Of a stretch of DNA of 64,000 nucleotides, positions 27,249-36,515 are shown piece after piece. The notes under the pieces were generated by a model, which saw only the letters and a list, made by a program, of their open reading frames with translations, had not been told where the DNA came from and did no database searches. The stretch is taken from assembly GCF_004138285.1 (NCBI RefSeq), contig NZ_SCFN01000001.1, positions 992,001 to 1,056,000 of the forward strand. The letters are read 5' to 3'. This stretch comes from Gottfriedia acidiceleris (lineage in GTDB: Bacteria > Bacillota > Bacilli > Bacillales > Bacillaceae_G). A program made the position numbers and the translations under genes. Each line of letters opens with the position of its first letter. Position 1 is the first letter of the stretch.

Positions 27249-28481
27249 ATGGAACATTTTCAATTAGCAGAACAAACAATCTTAAAAATAAAAGCAAATA
27301 ATATTACGAAATGGACAGCAGTTCAAGAAGAAGCAATCCCAGCAATTTTAGATGGGAACGATGTCATAGCGCAATCTCCGACAGGTACTGGTAAGACTCT
27401 TGCATATGTTTTACCTTTGATTAATAAGGTTGATGAAATGGAAGAAAATCCTCAAATTATTATCATGGCTCCAACTCGTGAACTTGTAATGCAAATTTTT
27501 CAGGTTGTTCAAGACTATACACAAAATACGAATATAAAGGCAACTTCAATTGTTGGTGGAGCTGATATTAAACGTCAGATCGAAAAATTAAAACAGAAAC
27601 CTAAAATTATCGTTGGTTCACCGGGTCGAATTTCACAATTAATTAAACAGAAAAAATTAAAAATGCATTGTGTTAAGACAATTGTTTTTGATGAAGTAGA
27701 TGAATTATTAAAAACAGATGATCAAAAAGATTTACCGCAAATTGTCAAAGCAACGATGAAAGATCGCCAACTAATATTTTTATCTGCAACAATAACACCG
27801 GGGGCAATGCAATTTGCAAAAGAAACAAGTTCAAATCTAAAAGAAATTTCGATTGAACAAAGCTTGGAAGGAAATATAATTCATGGGTTTATTCCTTGTG
27901 AAGAAAGAGAGAAGTTAGAATTACTTCGAAGAATTGGATCTGTTCCAAATATGAAAGCAATCGTATTTAGTAATGAGCCATTTAAACTTGAAGGATTCGC
28001 TTCTAAATTAAATTTTAGAGGAATTAAAACAGCGGTACTACATTCAAAACTAGGGAAAATGGAAAGAAGCCGAGTGTTAAAAGATCTTCAAATTGGTAAA
28101 ACTACTTTACTATTTTCTACAGACGTAGCAGCACGAGGAATTGATTTACAAGAGTTACCATATGTCATAACACTTGATGTACCAGAAAAAGTTGAACAAT
28201 ATACTCATCGAAGTGGCCGTGTAGGAAGAATGGGTAAACAAGGTACTGTCATAAATCTGGTAACACCTCGAGAGAAAAAGAATCTATTTAGCTTAAGAGG
28301 AACGCAAAAATTGTTTTTTGAACATTTAATGGTTTCACATGGTGAAATACAAAAAGTCGAAATGAAAGAAAAACAACTGAATGAAAATGAATCAAATGAA
28401 AAAAGAACGAAACCAGTTTCAAATCAAAATAAAAAAACTGTTTCAAGCAAAAATAAACCAATGAAAAAAATTAAAAAATAA
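27249..28481 (+). CDS. DEAD-box ATP-dependent RNA helicase (YfmL-like)
   Basis: 410 residues with both RecA-like domains: Q-motif region (KWTAVQEEAIPAIL), motif I SPTGTGKT, Ia APTRELV, motif II written DEVD in place of DEAD, motif III SAT, motif V FSTDVAARGIDL and VI HRSGRVGR. A short Lys/Asn-rich tail follows and no RNA-binding RRM is added, so it resembles the small Bacillus helicase YfmL more than CshA. Likely role in ribosome assembly or RNA unwinding, especially in the cold. Its terminator is the left hairpin bordering repeat copy 2. Confidence 0.9.
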   Translation: MEHFQLAEQTILKIKANNITKWTAVQEEAIPAILDGNDVIAQSPTGTGKTLAYVLPLINKVDEMEENPQIIIMAPTRELVMQIFQVVQDYTQNTNIKATSIVGGADIKRQIEKLKQKPKIIVGSPGRISQLIKQKKLKMHCVKTIVFDEVDELLKTDDQKDLPQIVKATMKDRQLIFLSATITPGAMQFAKETSSNLKEISIEQSLEGNIIHGFIPCEEREKLELLRRIGSVPNMKAIVFSNEPFKLEGFASKLNFRGIKTAVLHSKLGKMERSRVLKDLQIGKTTLLFSTDVAARGIDLQELPYVITLDVPEKVEQYTHRSGRVGRMGKQGTVINLVTPREKKNLFSLRGTQKLFFEHLMVSHGEIQKVEMKEKQLNENESNEKRTKPVSNQNKKTVSSKNKPMKKIKK

Positions 28482-28483
28482 AT

Positions 28484-28512
28484 AAAACTTCAGCCAAATG
28501 GCTGAAGTTTTT
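28484..28512 (+). terminator. helicase terminator, left flank of repeat copy 2
   Basis: AAAACTTCAGCC, AAAT loop, GGCTGAAGTTTT. The same 29-base sequence with one change recurs at 29028-29056 on the other side of the repeat. Confidence 0.93.
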
Positions 28513-29027
28513 TAAAGTGTTGAAATATATTGTAGTCAATTTTGAATAATAAGAACATTTATCAATTTCAATGAAAAAATAGTATATTTTATATTGATCT
28601 AACTGCCATCTTATTGATAGACAAGTGTTTTTTTGTTGATGTTTAACTAACTTGCAAAAATTAAACTTAATTAATGTTATTATAATTACAAATATCATTT
28701 TTTGATAATGAATATTTGTAAAGTTGTGTAAGTCGTCTGTAACATATCACTTAAATTTGATTAATAAAGGGCTATTCATTCGTTCAATCAACTATTCTTT
28801 TGTTCCTAAGATTATTATTTTTTTATAAAGAACTTGATTGGAACGAAAGGGTGCTCGACTCCTATGGGAGAAGCGGGAAGGCTGAGACCCCGCAGGCGGC
28901 GCCGAGGAGGCTCAGGTCTCGCCCCATGGAAAGCGAGCACCCTGTAGTGGAAATCAATATCACACAATTTACTTATCAGTGATAAATTCTTATAATTAAT
29001 TGACAAATTTCTTTTTCAACAGCTTGA
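28513..29027. repeat. ~515-bp dispersed element, copy 2
   Basis: Best-preserved copy. The left end (28508-28541) reads inward TTTTTTAAAGTGTTGAAA and continues to GTCAATT; the right end (28998-29031), read on the other strand, begins TTTTTCAAGCTGTTGAAA and also reaches GTCAATT, so about 25 of 34 bases agree as terminal inverted repeats. The interior is AT-rich except for a GC-rich core at 28840-28950. Short open frames in the core on both strands are by-products of its GC content. No transposase is encoded, so if mobile it depends on proteins supplied elsewhere. Confidence 0.88.
28849..28942. ncRNA. foldable GC-rich core of repeat copy 2
   Basis: GGGTGCTCG (28849-28857) pairs perfectly with CGAGCACCC (28934-28942). 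Inside, ATGGG pairs with CCCAT and GAGACC with GGTCTC or GGCTGAG with CTCAG. The core is roughly two-thirds GC against about one-third in the surroundings and is nearly identical to copy 3. I recall similar GC-rich intergenic sequences in other Bacillaceae, but no assigned function. Whether it is transcribed is unknown. Confidence 0.45.
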
Positions 29028-29056
29028 AAAACTTCAGCCAAATGACTGAAGTTTTT
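29028..29056. repeat. second copy of the helicase terminator hairpin, right flank of repeat copy 2
   Basis: Direct repeat of 28484-28512 with a single G-to-A change in the stem. It also sits just beyond the stop codon of the leftward metallo-hydrolase gene and can serve as its terminator. Confidence 0.88.
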
Positions 29057-29062
29057 ATTTTG

Positions 29063-30007
29063 TTAATTTTGACCCATTGCCAGTACTAATCCCATAGATG
29101 AAACTTCCAAATCTAACTTAATAATCTGGAAAACTGGGTGACTCTCATCTATATTCTTATTTTGAAGATCTTGCTTTACTTCATTGTATAATGCTGCTGA
29201 CAGAATCTTGCTTTTCTCATAAAAAGGTTTTTCTTTATTTTCTTCAATCGTGGTAGCAGTTAGTTTTATAAAACGATCTAAATATAGTTTTAAAGACTCA
29301 TATACGAAATTTGTATCTCTAGTTAATCCAAAATGACCGAAGCAAATAGCGGCTGGATTATACTCTTGAATTTTTCTAGATGAACTTAGCGTTGCTTCGT
29401 ATGAAAATTGATTAGGTGATGTCGATGGTAAAATAAATGTACCCATTTCCTGTTGAAGCTGTGGATAATAAATTCCTAATGTATCTCCTGTATACATAAA
29501 TTTACTAGAAGAATCGAAAATTGAAATATGATGATTAGCATGACCTGGAGTATGTAAAAATGTTAGTTTACGATTTTTACCAATAACAAGCTCCTCACCA
29601 TCGGCTACCTGATAAATTTTAGTAGAGTCAATTGGAAGAATTGGGTTAAACAAACGATCAAAATCATCACCATAAACTTGTTTTGCACTCACAATTAATT
29701 TTGTCGGATCTTCTAAATGCCTTGCTCCCTTTGGATGTACAAAAAGAGTTGCATTAGGACATTTTTCCATTAGTAAGCCAGCGCCACCTGAATGATCTAA
29801 ATGAATATGTGTTACGATAACATTTTTAATTCTGTCTAATGAAATTTGTAGCTCTTTTAAACCTTTTATTAAATACTCATGGGAAGGACTTGCACTTGTT
29901 TCAATGATTGTAACTTCTTCATCTAAAATAATATAGCTACCCGTTCGTTCCTGAAACGATAAATCATATAAATCAATTAAATATGTATTAAAGCCTAAAT
30001 CTTGCAT
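29063..30007 (-). CDS. MBL-fold metallo-hydrolase
   Basis: 314 residues with the metallo-beta-lactamase fold signature THIHLDHSGGAG (HxHxDH), a further His at TPGHANHH, Asp in YTGDTLG and the last His in CFGHFG. This is the layout of two-zinc hydrolases. The specific substrate is unknown; thioesters, lactones or sulfur compounds are all possible in this superfamily. ATG 30007 has GGAGGTAAG directly upstream. Confidence 0.85.
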   Translation of the reverse strand: MQDLGFNTYLIDLYDLSFQERTGSYIILDEEVTIIETSASPSHEYLIKGLKELQISLDRIKNVIVTHIHLDHSGGAGLLMEKCPNATLFVHPKGARHLEDPTKLIVSAKQVYGDDFDRLFNPILPIDSTKIYQVADGEELVIGKNRKLTFLHTPGHANHHISIFDSSSKFMYTGDTLGIYYPQLQQEMGTFILPSTSPNQFSYEATLSSSRKIQEYNPAAICFGHFGLTRDTNFVYESLKLYLDRFIKLTATTIEENKEKPFYEKSKILSAALYNEVKQDLQNKNIDESHPVFQIIKLDLEVSSMGLVLAMGQN

Positions 30008-30175
30008 ACTCTTACCTCCATTCATTAGTTAAAAAGGTGAAGAAATTAGTTTAATTAAACTATAATTTAAATACTAATAGGTTTGAAGGTTTTTTTCAAA
30101 ATATAGTAATTAGAATAGACTTTTTGATGGAAAATAATTACTATTAACATTATAAGGAAGTAGGAGGAATGTGAA

Positions 30176-30658
30176 ATGAGTATTTATGATTTTGAAGTAA
30201 AAGATAGCAAGGGCGAAGATGTATCTCTTTCGAATTATAAAGACAAAGTGATGATTGTTGTAAATACTGCAAGTGCATGTGGATATACTCCTCAATATAA
30301 AGATTTACAAGCATTATATGAAGAATATAAAGAAGATGGATTAGAAATTCTTGGTTTTCCATGTAATCAATTTATGAATCAGGAACCAGGTTCAAATGAA
30401 GAAATTCAAAGTTTTTGTGAATTGAATTTTGGTGTAACCTTCCCTGTTTTTGGAAAAATAGATGTAAATGGTGACAAAGCAGATCCACTATTTAAATATT
30501 TAAGCTCAAAAGCTCCTGGTATTATGGGGTTAAAATCAATAAAATGGAATTTTACTAAATTTATTATTGATAAAAATGGTGAAGTTATTGAACGATTTGC
30601 TCCTCAAACAAATCCTCAAGAGATGAGATCAACAATTGAGAAATTATTGAAAGCTTAA
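30176..30658 (+). CDS. bsaA: glutathione peroxidase-type thiol peroxidase
   Basis: 160 residues, thioredoxin fold. The peroxidatic Cys replaces selenocysteine in [11 protein letters not shown] (about residue 36); family motifs [14 protein letters not shown] and KWNFTKF (catalytic Trp/Asn) are present. Reduces hydroperoxides using thiols, most likely thioredoxin in a bacillus. GGAGGAATG precedes the ATG. Confidence 0.93.
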   Translation: MSIYDFEVKDSKGEDVSLSNYKDKVMIVVNTASACGYTPQYKDLQALYEEYKEDGLEILGFPCNQFMNQEPGSNEEIQSFCELNFGVTFPVFGKIDVNGDKADPLFKYLSSKAPGIMGLKSIKWNFTKFIIDKNGEVIERFAPQTNPQEMRSTIEKLLKA

Positions 30659-30695
30659 GAACCTTCTTTAATGTTGAATGGTTATAGACCATATA

Positions 30696-30754
30696 AAAAC
30701 GCTTGTGTTTATCGCACATCTGCAAGTTTTGCTAAACGAAAAGACAAGCGTTTT
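30696..30754. terminator. probable bidirectional terminator with long loop
   Basis: AAAACGCTTGT pairs perfectly with ACAAGCGTTTT across a 37-base loop, between convergent bsaA and the alpha-galactosidase gene. Confidence 0.6.
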
Positions 30755-30818
30755 GATAGGTCAATAATTCAATTTTTTTGAACTTTTTCATTGGACATTA
30801 AGGACGGGTTTCGTTCAT

Positions 30819-33047
30819 TTAATCAGAACAAACAAGATGAAAGATGCAAGATTGGAAATCACCTGCTCGTTTTGCAATTTTTTTATTCGCACCATTATAT
30901 TCGAGTGGTAAGGGGACTCCATTTTCCATTAATTCGTTTCCATAAAAAGTGAGATTCGTATTGTTTAGTAAATATTTCCTATTTGGATTTAAACCTTTCA
31001 GTTTTAAAGTCTGGTACTTCATTGGATTTGGGCTTGCTAATATCTTGTACCAACCTATAATGGCTTCATTTTTGCTTTTACTTACTACCATCCAAGCTAC
31101 TTCGTTTTCCTTAAAAGGATCAAGTAACCGATAAAAATCTCCTTTTATAATTAATGATCGGTGCTGTTTGTAAAATTGTATTTGCGATTTAATTTCTGAT
31201 TTTTCTTTTTCAGTAAGTATCAAAGGATTTAATTCATAACCAAATGTTCCAAAGAATGCGACATTGGCTCTAATTGATAATGGGGTATAACGAAATGTTT
31301 GATGATTTGGTGATGCTGATACATGTGATCCGATGCTAGAAATTGGGTATGGTAGTGAGGTACCGTATTGAATTTTTAATCGTTCAATTGGATCTGTATT
31401 ATCACTAGCCCATGCTTGGGGTGCATAAAACAATAAACCAGGATCAAATCGACCACCACCGCCAGCACATGATTCAAATAACACATTTGGAAAATCACTT
31501 ACTAGTCGTTCATATAATTCATACACACCTAAAATATACCGATGAAAAAATTCATCTTGCTGATCATTAGCTAACTTCTTAGAATAAGCCTCAGTAATAT
31601 TTCGATTCATATCCCATTTTATATAGTCTAATTGTGTATTTTTTATAACATCTGCCATTTTTTTATAAATGTGATCGACAACTTCCTTTCTCGAGAAATC
31701 TAATACTAGTTGATGCCTTCCTAAAGAAACTTGTCGATTAGGTGTACGAATAATCCAATCAGGATGATTTTTAAATAAATTACTATTTTGACTAACCATT
31801 TCGGGCTCAAACCAAAGACCAAATTTTAAACCTAACTCTTTAATTTTATTTGCAAAACTATTTATTCCTTTAGGGAATTTTTCAGTATTTGAATACCAAT
31901 CTCCTAGAGAACTAGTAGCATTATTTCTTTTACCAAACCATCCATCATCTAATACAAATAATTCAATCCCAAGCTGCTTTGCTTCTCTTGCGATTTGAAG
32001 TAAGGATTCTTCATTAAAATTGAAATAAGTGGCTTCCCAATTGTTTATTAATATAGGTCGTTCATTATTTTTCCACTTTCCACGAATTAGGTTGTTTCGA
32101 TATAAATCGTGATAAGCTTGACTCATTCCGTTCATTCCTTGACCAGAATACACCATCACTACTTCAGGGGATTGAAAGTGTTCGTTTTCAGATAGTTTCC
32201 AGGTAAAACGAAACGGATGTATTCCTATCGTAATTCGAGTCATATCGTAATGATCAACTTCAGCTTGAGCAATGAAATTTGAGCTATAAACTAAATTAAA
32301 ACCAAATACTTCACCATGATTTTCTGTAGTTTCTTTTCTTCTAAAGGCAAGAAATGGGTTATGTTGATGTGAACTTGAACCACGTAAACTAGATATGCCT
32401 TGTGTACCCATCACTAATTGACGTTCATTTAAATGTCTCTCCCTAGACCAAGCGCCACTTAGTTGAATCATAATGAAATCAAAATCAGGAAAATCAATGG
32501 ATGCACTCATAAAACGTTCTAAATAAAAAGGTTCCGAACCTTGGTTACAAATATAAGCACTTCTAGTAATAACAGATAAATCTTTAAAAATTGTATAGCA
32601 TAAGACTAATTCAGCTTTAAGTGTTGGGTCCTCTAGCACAATCTGAATCGTTTCAGCATCCTCTTCATTCTCTGTATAAGTGGCAGGTAAACCGCATAAA
32701 GCTGGTTTCCCTTTTGTAATTGAATAATATTTATAAATAAAGTTAGTTATATGGCTGCCGTTTAACTGACGAATACTTATTGCCGGTTCACGATAGTCTG
32801 AAGTGCCATATACTGGATATTCCTGTCTGATCGTTTCAAGACTAATCGATCGATCAGCATAATAATAAGAAGTATATGTTGTAGAAGAATTGTCATTTTG
32901 GATATGAGTAAAATTTGAATGTATGTCAATCGCTTTTCCAAAATACAAAGACCCAAGATGACCATTTTTCATGACATAAAATACATAACTAATTCTTCCG
33001 TTTGTTAGATGAAACTTTTTTTGTTCGTCATCCACAAAAATCAACAT
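30819..33047 (-). CDS. alpha-galactosidase, glycoside hydrolase family 36
   Basis: 742 residues with the GH36 layout: N-terminal beta-sandwich, central (beta/alpha)8 barrel and C-terminal beta domain. The nucleophile Asp lies in DYIKWDMNR and the acid/base Asp in WASDNTDPIERL; FVLDDGWFGKRNN and FESCAGGGGRFDPG are further barrel motifs. It has no signal peptide, so it acts on imported alpha-galactosides such as melibiose or raffinose. It stands alone without a transporter or regulator; a galE-containing operon begins upstream on the opposite strand. AGAGGTG precedes the ATG. Confidence 0.93.
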   Translation of the reverse strand: MLIFVDDEQKKFHLTNGRISYVFYVMKNGHLGSLYFGKAIDIHSNFTHIQNDNSSTTYTSYYYADRSISLETIRQEYPVYGTSDYREPAISIRQLNGSHITNFIYKYYSITKGKPALCGLPATYTENEEDAETIQIVLEDPTLKAELVLCYTIFKDLSVITRSAYICNQGSEPFYLERFMSASIDFPDFDFIMIQLSGAWSRERHLNERQLVMGTQGISSLRGSSSHQHNPFLAFRRKETTENHGEVFGFNLVYSSNFIAQAEVDHYDMTRITIGIHPFRFTWKLSENEHFQSPEVVMVYSGQGMNGMSQAYHDLYRNNLIRGKWKNNERPILINNWEATYFNFNEESLLQIAREAKQLGIELFVLDDGWFGKRNNATSSLGDWYSNTEKFPKGINSFANKIKELGLKFGLWFEPEMVSQNSNLFKNHPDWIIRTPNRQVSLGRHQLVLDFSRKEVVDHIYKKMADVIKNTQLDYIKWDMNRNITEAYSKKLANDQQDEFFHRYILGVYELYERLVSDFPNVLFESCAGGGGRFDPGLLFYAPQAWASDNTDPIERLKIQYGTSLPYPISSIGSHVSASPNHQTFRYTPLSIRANVAFFGTFGYELNPLILTEKEKSEIKSQIQFYKQHRSLIIKGDFYRLLDPFKENEVAWMVVSKSKNEAIIGWYKILASPNPMKYQTLKLKGLNPNRKYLLNNTNLTFYGNELMENGVPLPLEYNGANKKIAKRAGDFQSCIFHLVCSD

Positions 33048-33387
33048 GATTACACCTCTAGTACATGATTTAATTACTTCTAAAAACTTTTTATACTATT
33101 AAAGAAATTAACCTAATCAAATTTTTATGCACATTATAAAATTAATATTTTTTACTAATTTAAAAGAATAGGGAAAATTTAAATGAAATTTTAGTGTAAT
33201 TTTCATCTGATTTTCAGAAAAGAATTTTAATATTAATTGAACATATAATTAAACGTCTATTAAACGAAATATTTATCATTAATTATAGAAGTGAGATAGA
33301 GAGGAAGGATAAAACACAAAGAAATAGGGAGGGAAATATAAAGTCAGTAATCTAAAAACTATATATAAACAAAGTGGTGTAATAAAT
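33048..33387. other. divergent intergenic region (alpha-galactosidase / glycosylation operon)
   Basis: About 340 AT-rich bases that must carry both promoters. I see no clear cre site, hairpin or operator, and no open frame. Confidence 0.5.
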
Positions 33388-35073
33388 ATGAAATTATTTA
33401 AAAAATTAAGTCAGGAAAAAAAACATTTAATGATTGCAACAATTTTAATGATCATTTATGTTTCTCCACTTTTCATATTAGGAGAAAATGCTCATATAAG
33501 AGTACATGATAATTTAGATTCAAATATTGCATGGTATAAAACACTTAGAAATTCAGGGCAATTATTTGGTAAATTAAATTCCACAATCCCGCAGATTATT
33601 AATGGATTGCCAAGAAATGCTTATGGAACGGAATTTAGTGGTATACAGTGGCTAAATAATCTCTTTCCGCTTATGCTAGCTTATTCTATAGGACAGACAA
33701 TAACTAGGGTTTTCGCGTTTCTTGGGATGTATATCTTGTTAAAAAAGCATTTTATAACATCAAAGGAAAATTACCTTATTAGAGTATATGTATCACTTGC
33801 ATTTGCACTAACACCATTTTGGCCATCTGGAATGATAAGTACATTAGGAATGCCACTAGCACTTTGGGCGTTTCTAAATATAAGAATTGGAAAGTATTCC
33901 TGGAAAGACTGGATTACTCTTATTTTATTACCCTTCTATTCTAGTTTTGTATTAGGATTCTTTTTCTTTTTAGTATTTATGGGATTGCTATGGTTAAGAG
34001 ATGTATTTGTAAAAAAGAAAATCAATCTAGTGTTCTTTTTAAGTATTTTATTAATGACTTTAATGTATTTAGCAATAGAATATCGCCTTGTATTCTCACT
34101 AGTCATTCCATCTGAACCAACGAGTAGAAATGAGTTTTTAAGTTCTACATTGGGTTTTTGGCATACGATTCGATTAGTGATTAAGAATTATTTTTTAGGA
34201 CATACCCATGTTCTAACACTTCACACGCTAGTCATTGTCCCTTTATCTTTTATTGTATTCTGGACTTTAAGAAATAAAAAAAGAGGAAGTATTGAAAAAA
34301 GGTTTCTATACTTATTTATTCTTAATTTTTTATTATCCGTTTGGTACGCCTTTTGGTTTTATAAAGGATGGAAGTCAGTAAAAGAACAATTTCAGCTTTT
34401 AAATACGTTTAATTTCGCTAGATTTCATTTTTTAAGACCTTTAATAATCTATTTAATGTTTGCTGTTGGAGCCTATCTTCTTTGGTTAAAGGGAAAAGGT
34501 TGGCAAAAGTTTGTGAAAATTTGTTTAGTAGTTCAAGTAATCGTAATGTTTTGTGCTAATGACGAGATTGTATATCGAGTATGGGGGAAACCATCTTTTA
34601 AACAATTTTATGCTGTAAATCAATTTAATGAAATCTCAAAATATATTGGAAAACCTAAAAATAGTTATCGGGTTGCAAGTATAGGCATTCACCCTGCGAT
34701 TGCTCAGTATAATGGTTTTTACACACTCGATACCTATAATAATTTTTATTCGTTAAAGTATAAGCACCAATTTAGAAAAATAATTGCACCTGAACTTGAA
34801 AAAAGCCCATTACTTGAAAATTACTTCGACCATTGGGGTGGAAGATGCTATCTATTTGTAGCTGAACTTGGTAAAAATTATGAATTTAAAAAAGACTCGA
34901 ACGTAAAAATCCATCATTTACAACTAAATATTAATGAATTTAAAAAGTTGGGTGGGGAATATATTTTTGCAGCTGTCCCGATTGAAAATGCTAATAGTAA
35001 TGGTCTTAGATTGAAGAAGATTTTTAATGATTATAATTCAGCATGGCGCATCTATCTATATGAAGTAAAATAA
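33388..35073 (+). CDS. GT-C-like polytopic membrane protein (YkoS/DUF6044-like)
   Basis: 561 residues with about ten membrane helices. The first extracytoplasmic loop carries the HDNLDSN motif (acidic residues typical of GT-C glycosyltransferases such as YfhO). A C-terminal soluble part follows. It resembles the B. subtilis YkoS group as I recall it. It is the first gene of an operon with a GT2 enzyme, a GtrA protein and GalE, which fits the third component of a CsbB-GtcA-YfhO-type system: transfer of a sugar from undecaprenyl phosphate to a cell-surface polymer outside the membrane. The acceptor is unknown. Confidence 0.75.
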   Translation: MKLFKKLSQEKKHLMIATILMIIYVSPLFILGENAHIRVHDNLDSNIAWYKTLRNSGQLFGKLNSTIPQIINGLPRNAYGTEFSGIQWLNNLFPLMLAYSIGQTITRVFAFLGMYILLKKHFITSKENYLIRVYVSLAFALTPFWPSGMISTLGMPLALWAFLNIRIGKYSWKDWITLILLPFYSSFVLGFFFFLVFMGLLWLRDVFVKKKINLVFFLSILLMTLMYLAIEYRLVFSLVIPSEPTSRNEFLSSTLGFWHTIRLVIKNYFLGHTHVLTLHTLVIVPLSFIVFWTLRNKKRGSIEKRFLYLFILNFLLSVWYAFWFYKGWKSVKEQFQLLNTFNFARFHFLRPLIIYLMFAVGAYLLWLKGKGWQKFVKICLVVQVIVMFCANDEIVYRVWGKPSFKQFYAVNQFNEISKYIGKPKNSYRVASIGIHPAIAQYNGFYTLDTYNNFYSLKYKHQFRKIIAPELEKSPLLENYFDHWGGRCYLFVAELGKNYEFKKDSNVKIHHLQLNINEFKKLGGEYIFAAVPIENANSNGLRLKKIFNDYNSAWRIYLYEVK

Positions 35074-35098
35074 CCACTTGAAAAGGACGTGATTATAC

Positions 35099-36082
35099 AT
35101 GATACCTTTATTAACGATTGTTGTACCCTGTTACAATGAACAGGAAGTTTTTGAAGAAACAGCCTATCAACTCACTTACTTAATTGAAGAATTAATTTAT
35201 GATTCACTTATTTCAGATGATAGCAAAATACTATTTGTAGATGATGGAAGTAAGGATCGAACATGGGAATTAATAGAAAATGAAAGTAAAGATAATCTAT
35301 TTGTTAAAGGTTTAAAGCTTGCTAAAAATGTAGGGCATCAAAACGCACTGATTGCTGGGCTTGAAATTGCAAACAAGCTATCCGATTGTGTAGTTTCAAT
35401 CGATGCGGATTTACAAGATGACATTAATGTAATACGTAAATTTGTAGAAAAATATTTAGAGGGTTTTGATATTGTCTACGGCGTTCGAGACAGTAGAGAA
35501 ACAGATACTTTTTTTAAGCGTTCAACAGCACTTGGATTCTATCGATTTATGGGGAAAATAGGGATAAATCTAGTTCCTAATCATGCTGATTTCCGATTAA
35601 TGAGTAAACGGGCATTAGATGAATTATTCAAATATAAAGAAACAAATTTATTCTTAAGGGGACTAGTACCTCTTGTAGGTTTTCCTTCAACTAAAGTCTA
35701 TTACGACCGAAAAGAAAGGTTTGCAGGAGAATCAAAGTATCCACTAAAAAAGATGCTATCTTTTGCTTTCGACGGGATCACATCATTTAGTATAGCTCCG
35801 ATTAGATTTGTATCACTGTTGGGGTTTTTATCCATCATATTTAGTTTGATAGCAGGTGGCTATGCAATAGTTCAACATTTATTAGGAAATACGGTTAGTG
35901 GATGGCCATCATTAATGGTTTCAATTTGGTTTGTAGGTGGAGTTCAATTAATAGGGATTGGAATGATCGGTGAGTATATTGGAAAGATTTATCACGAAGT
36001 TAAAAATCGGCCTAGATATGCTATTGAAACAGATTTATATACAATGATTGATTCTGAACTAATAAATAATAGTCAAAGATGA
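35099..36082 (+). CDS. family 2 glycosyltransferase, polyprenyl-phosphate sugar synthase type (CsbB/GtrB-like)
   Basis: 327 residues. The N-terminal GT-A domain opens with LLTIVVPCYNEQEV, then FVDDGSKDRT (nucleotide-sugar/metal binding) and SIDADLQDD, followed by GVRDSRETDTFFKR. Two C-terminal membrane helices are typical of CsbB/GtrB/DPM1-like enzymes that load a sugar onto undecaprenyl phosphate at the inner face. It lies 25 bases after the GT-C-like gene and overlaps the GtrA gene by four bases (ATGA). The sugar is probably one that GalE can supply (Gal or GalNAc), by inference. Confidence 0.9.
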   Translation: MIPLLTIVVPCYNEQEVFEETAYQLTYLIEELIYDSLISDDSKILFVDDGSKDRTWELIENESKDNLFVKGLKLAKNVGHQNALIAGLEIANKLSDCVVSIDADLQDDINVIRKFVEKYLEGFDIVYGVRDSRETDTFFKRSTALGFYRFMGKIGINLVPNHADFRLMSKRALDELFKYKETNLFLRGLVPLVGFPSTKVYYDRKERFAGESKYPLKKMLSFAFDGITSFSIAPIRFVSLLGFLSIIFSLIAGGYAIVQHLLGNTVSGWPSLMVSIWFVGGVQLIGIGMIGEYIGKIYHEVKNRPRYAIETDLYTMIDSELINNSQR

Positions 36083-36510
36083 ATAAGACATTTATCCGTT
36101 TTATTGCAGTAGGATTTGCAAATACAGCTGTAGGTTTATCATTCATTTATTTACTACTTCATTTATTTGGTTTTTCTTATTGGATTTCAACATTTATTGG
36201 AAATTCAATAGGAGCATGTATAAGTTATATATTAAATCGGAATTTTACATTTAAAAGCCAAGGCTCTGTTAAAAAAAGTATTCCAATGTTTATCATTGTC
36301 ATTTTATCCTGTTATTTTATAGCGTTTAATCTTGGTGATAAAATAATTGATTACATTTTAAATTTACAGGATTTTATATCTCTAAATTTTAAAAATGACT
36401 TAGCTGTTTTATTTAGTTCTGGGTTATATACGATTTTAAATTATTTTGGTCAAAAATTGCTTGTTTTTAAAAATATAACTAAAAAACAACTTGAAAACGA
36501 AAGAATGTGA
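36079..36510 (+). CDS. GtrA-family membrane protein (GtcA-like flippase)
   Basis: 143 residues with four membrane helices. Hallmarks are FIRFIAVGFANTAVG at the N-terminus, SYILNRNFTFKS after helix 2, and a C-terminal helix ending YFGQKLLVFK. GtrA proteins are thought to flip undecaprenyl-phosphate-linked sugars across the membrane. Translationally coupled to the GT2 gene. Confidence 0.9.
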   Translation: MNKTFIRFIAVGFANTAVGLSFIYLLLHLFGFSYWISTFIGNSIGACISYILNRNFTFKSQGSVKKSIPMFIIVILSCYFIAFNLGDKIIDYILNLQDFISLNFKNDLAVLFSSGLYTILNYFGQKLLVFKNITKKQLENERM

Positions 36511-36515
36511 TCAAA

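Noticed and set aside
28800-29006. Open frames on both strands in the GC-rich core of repeat copy 2 (and the like at 37836-38042)
   Set aside because: They exist because the core is GC-rich and short of stop codons. They lack ribosome sites and the copy 1 core does not keep them open in the same way.
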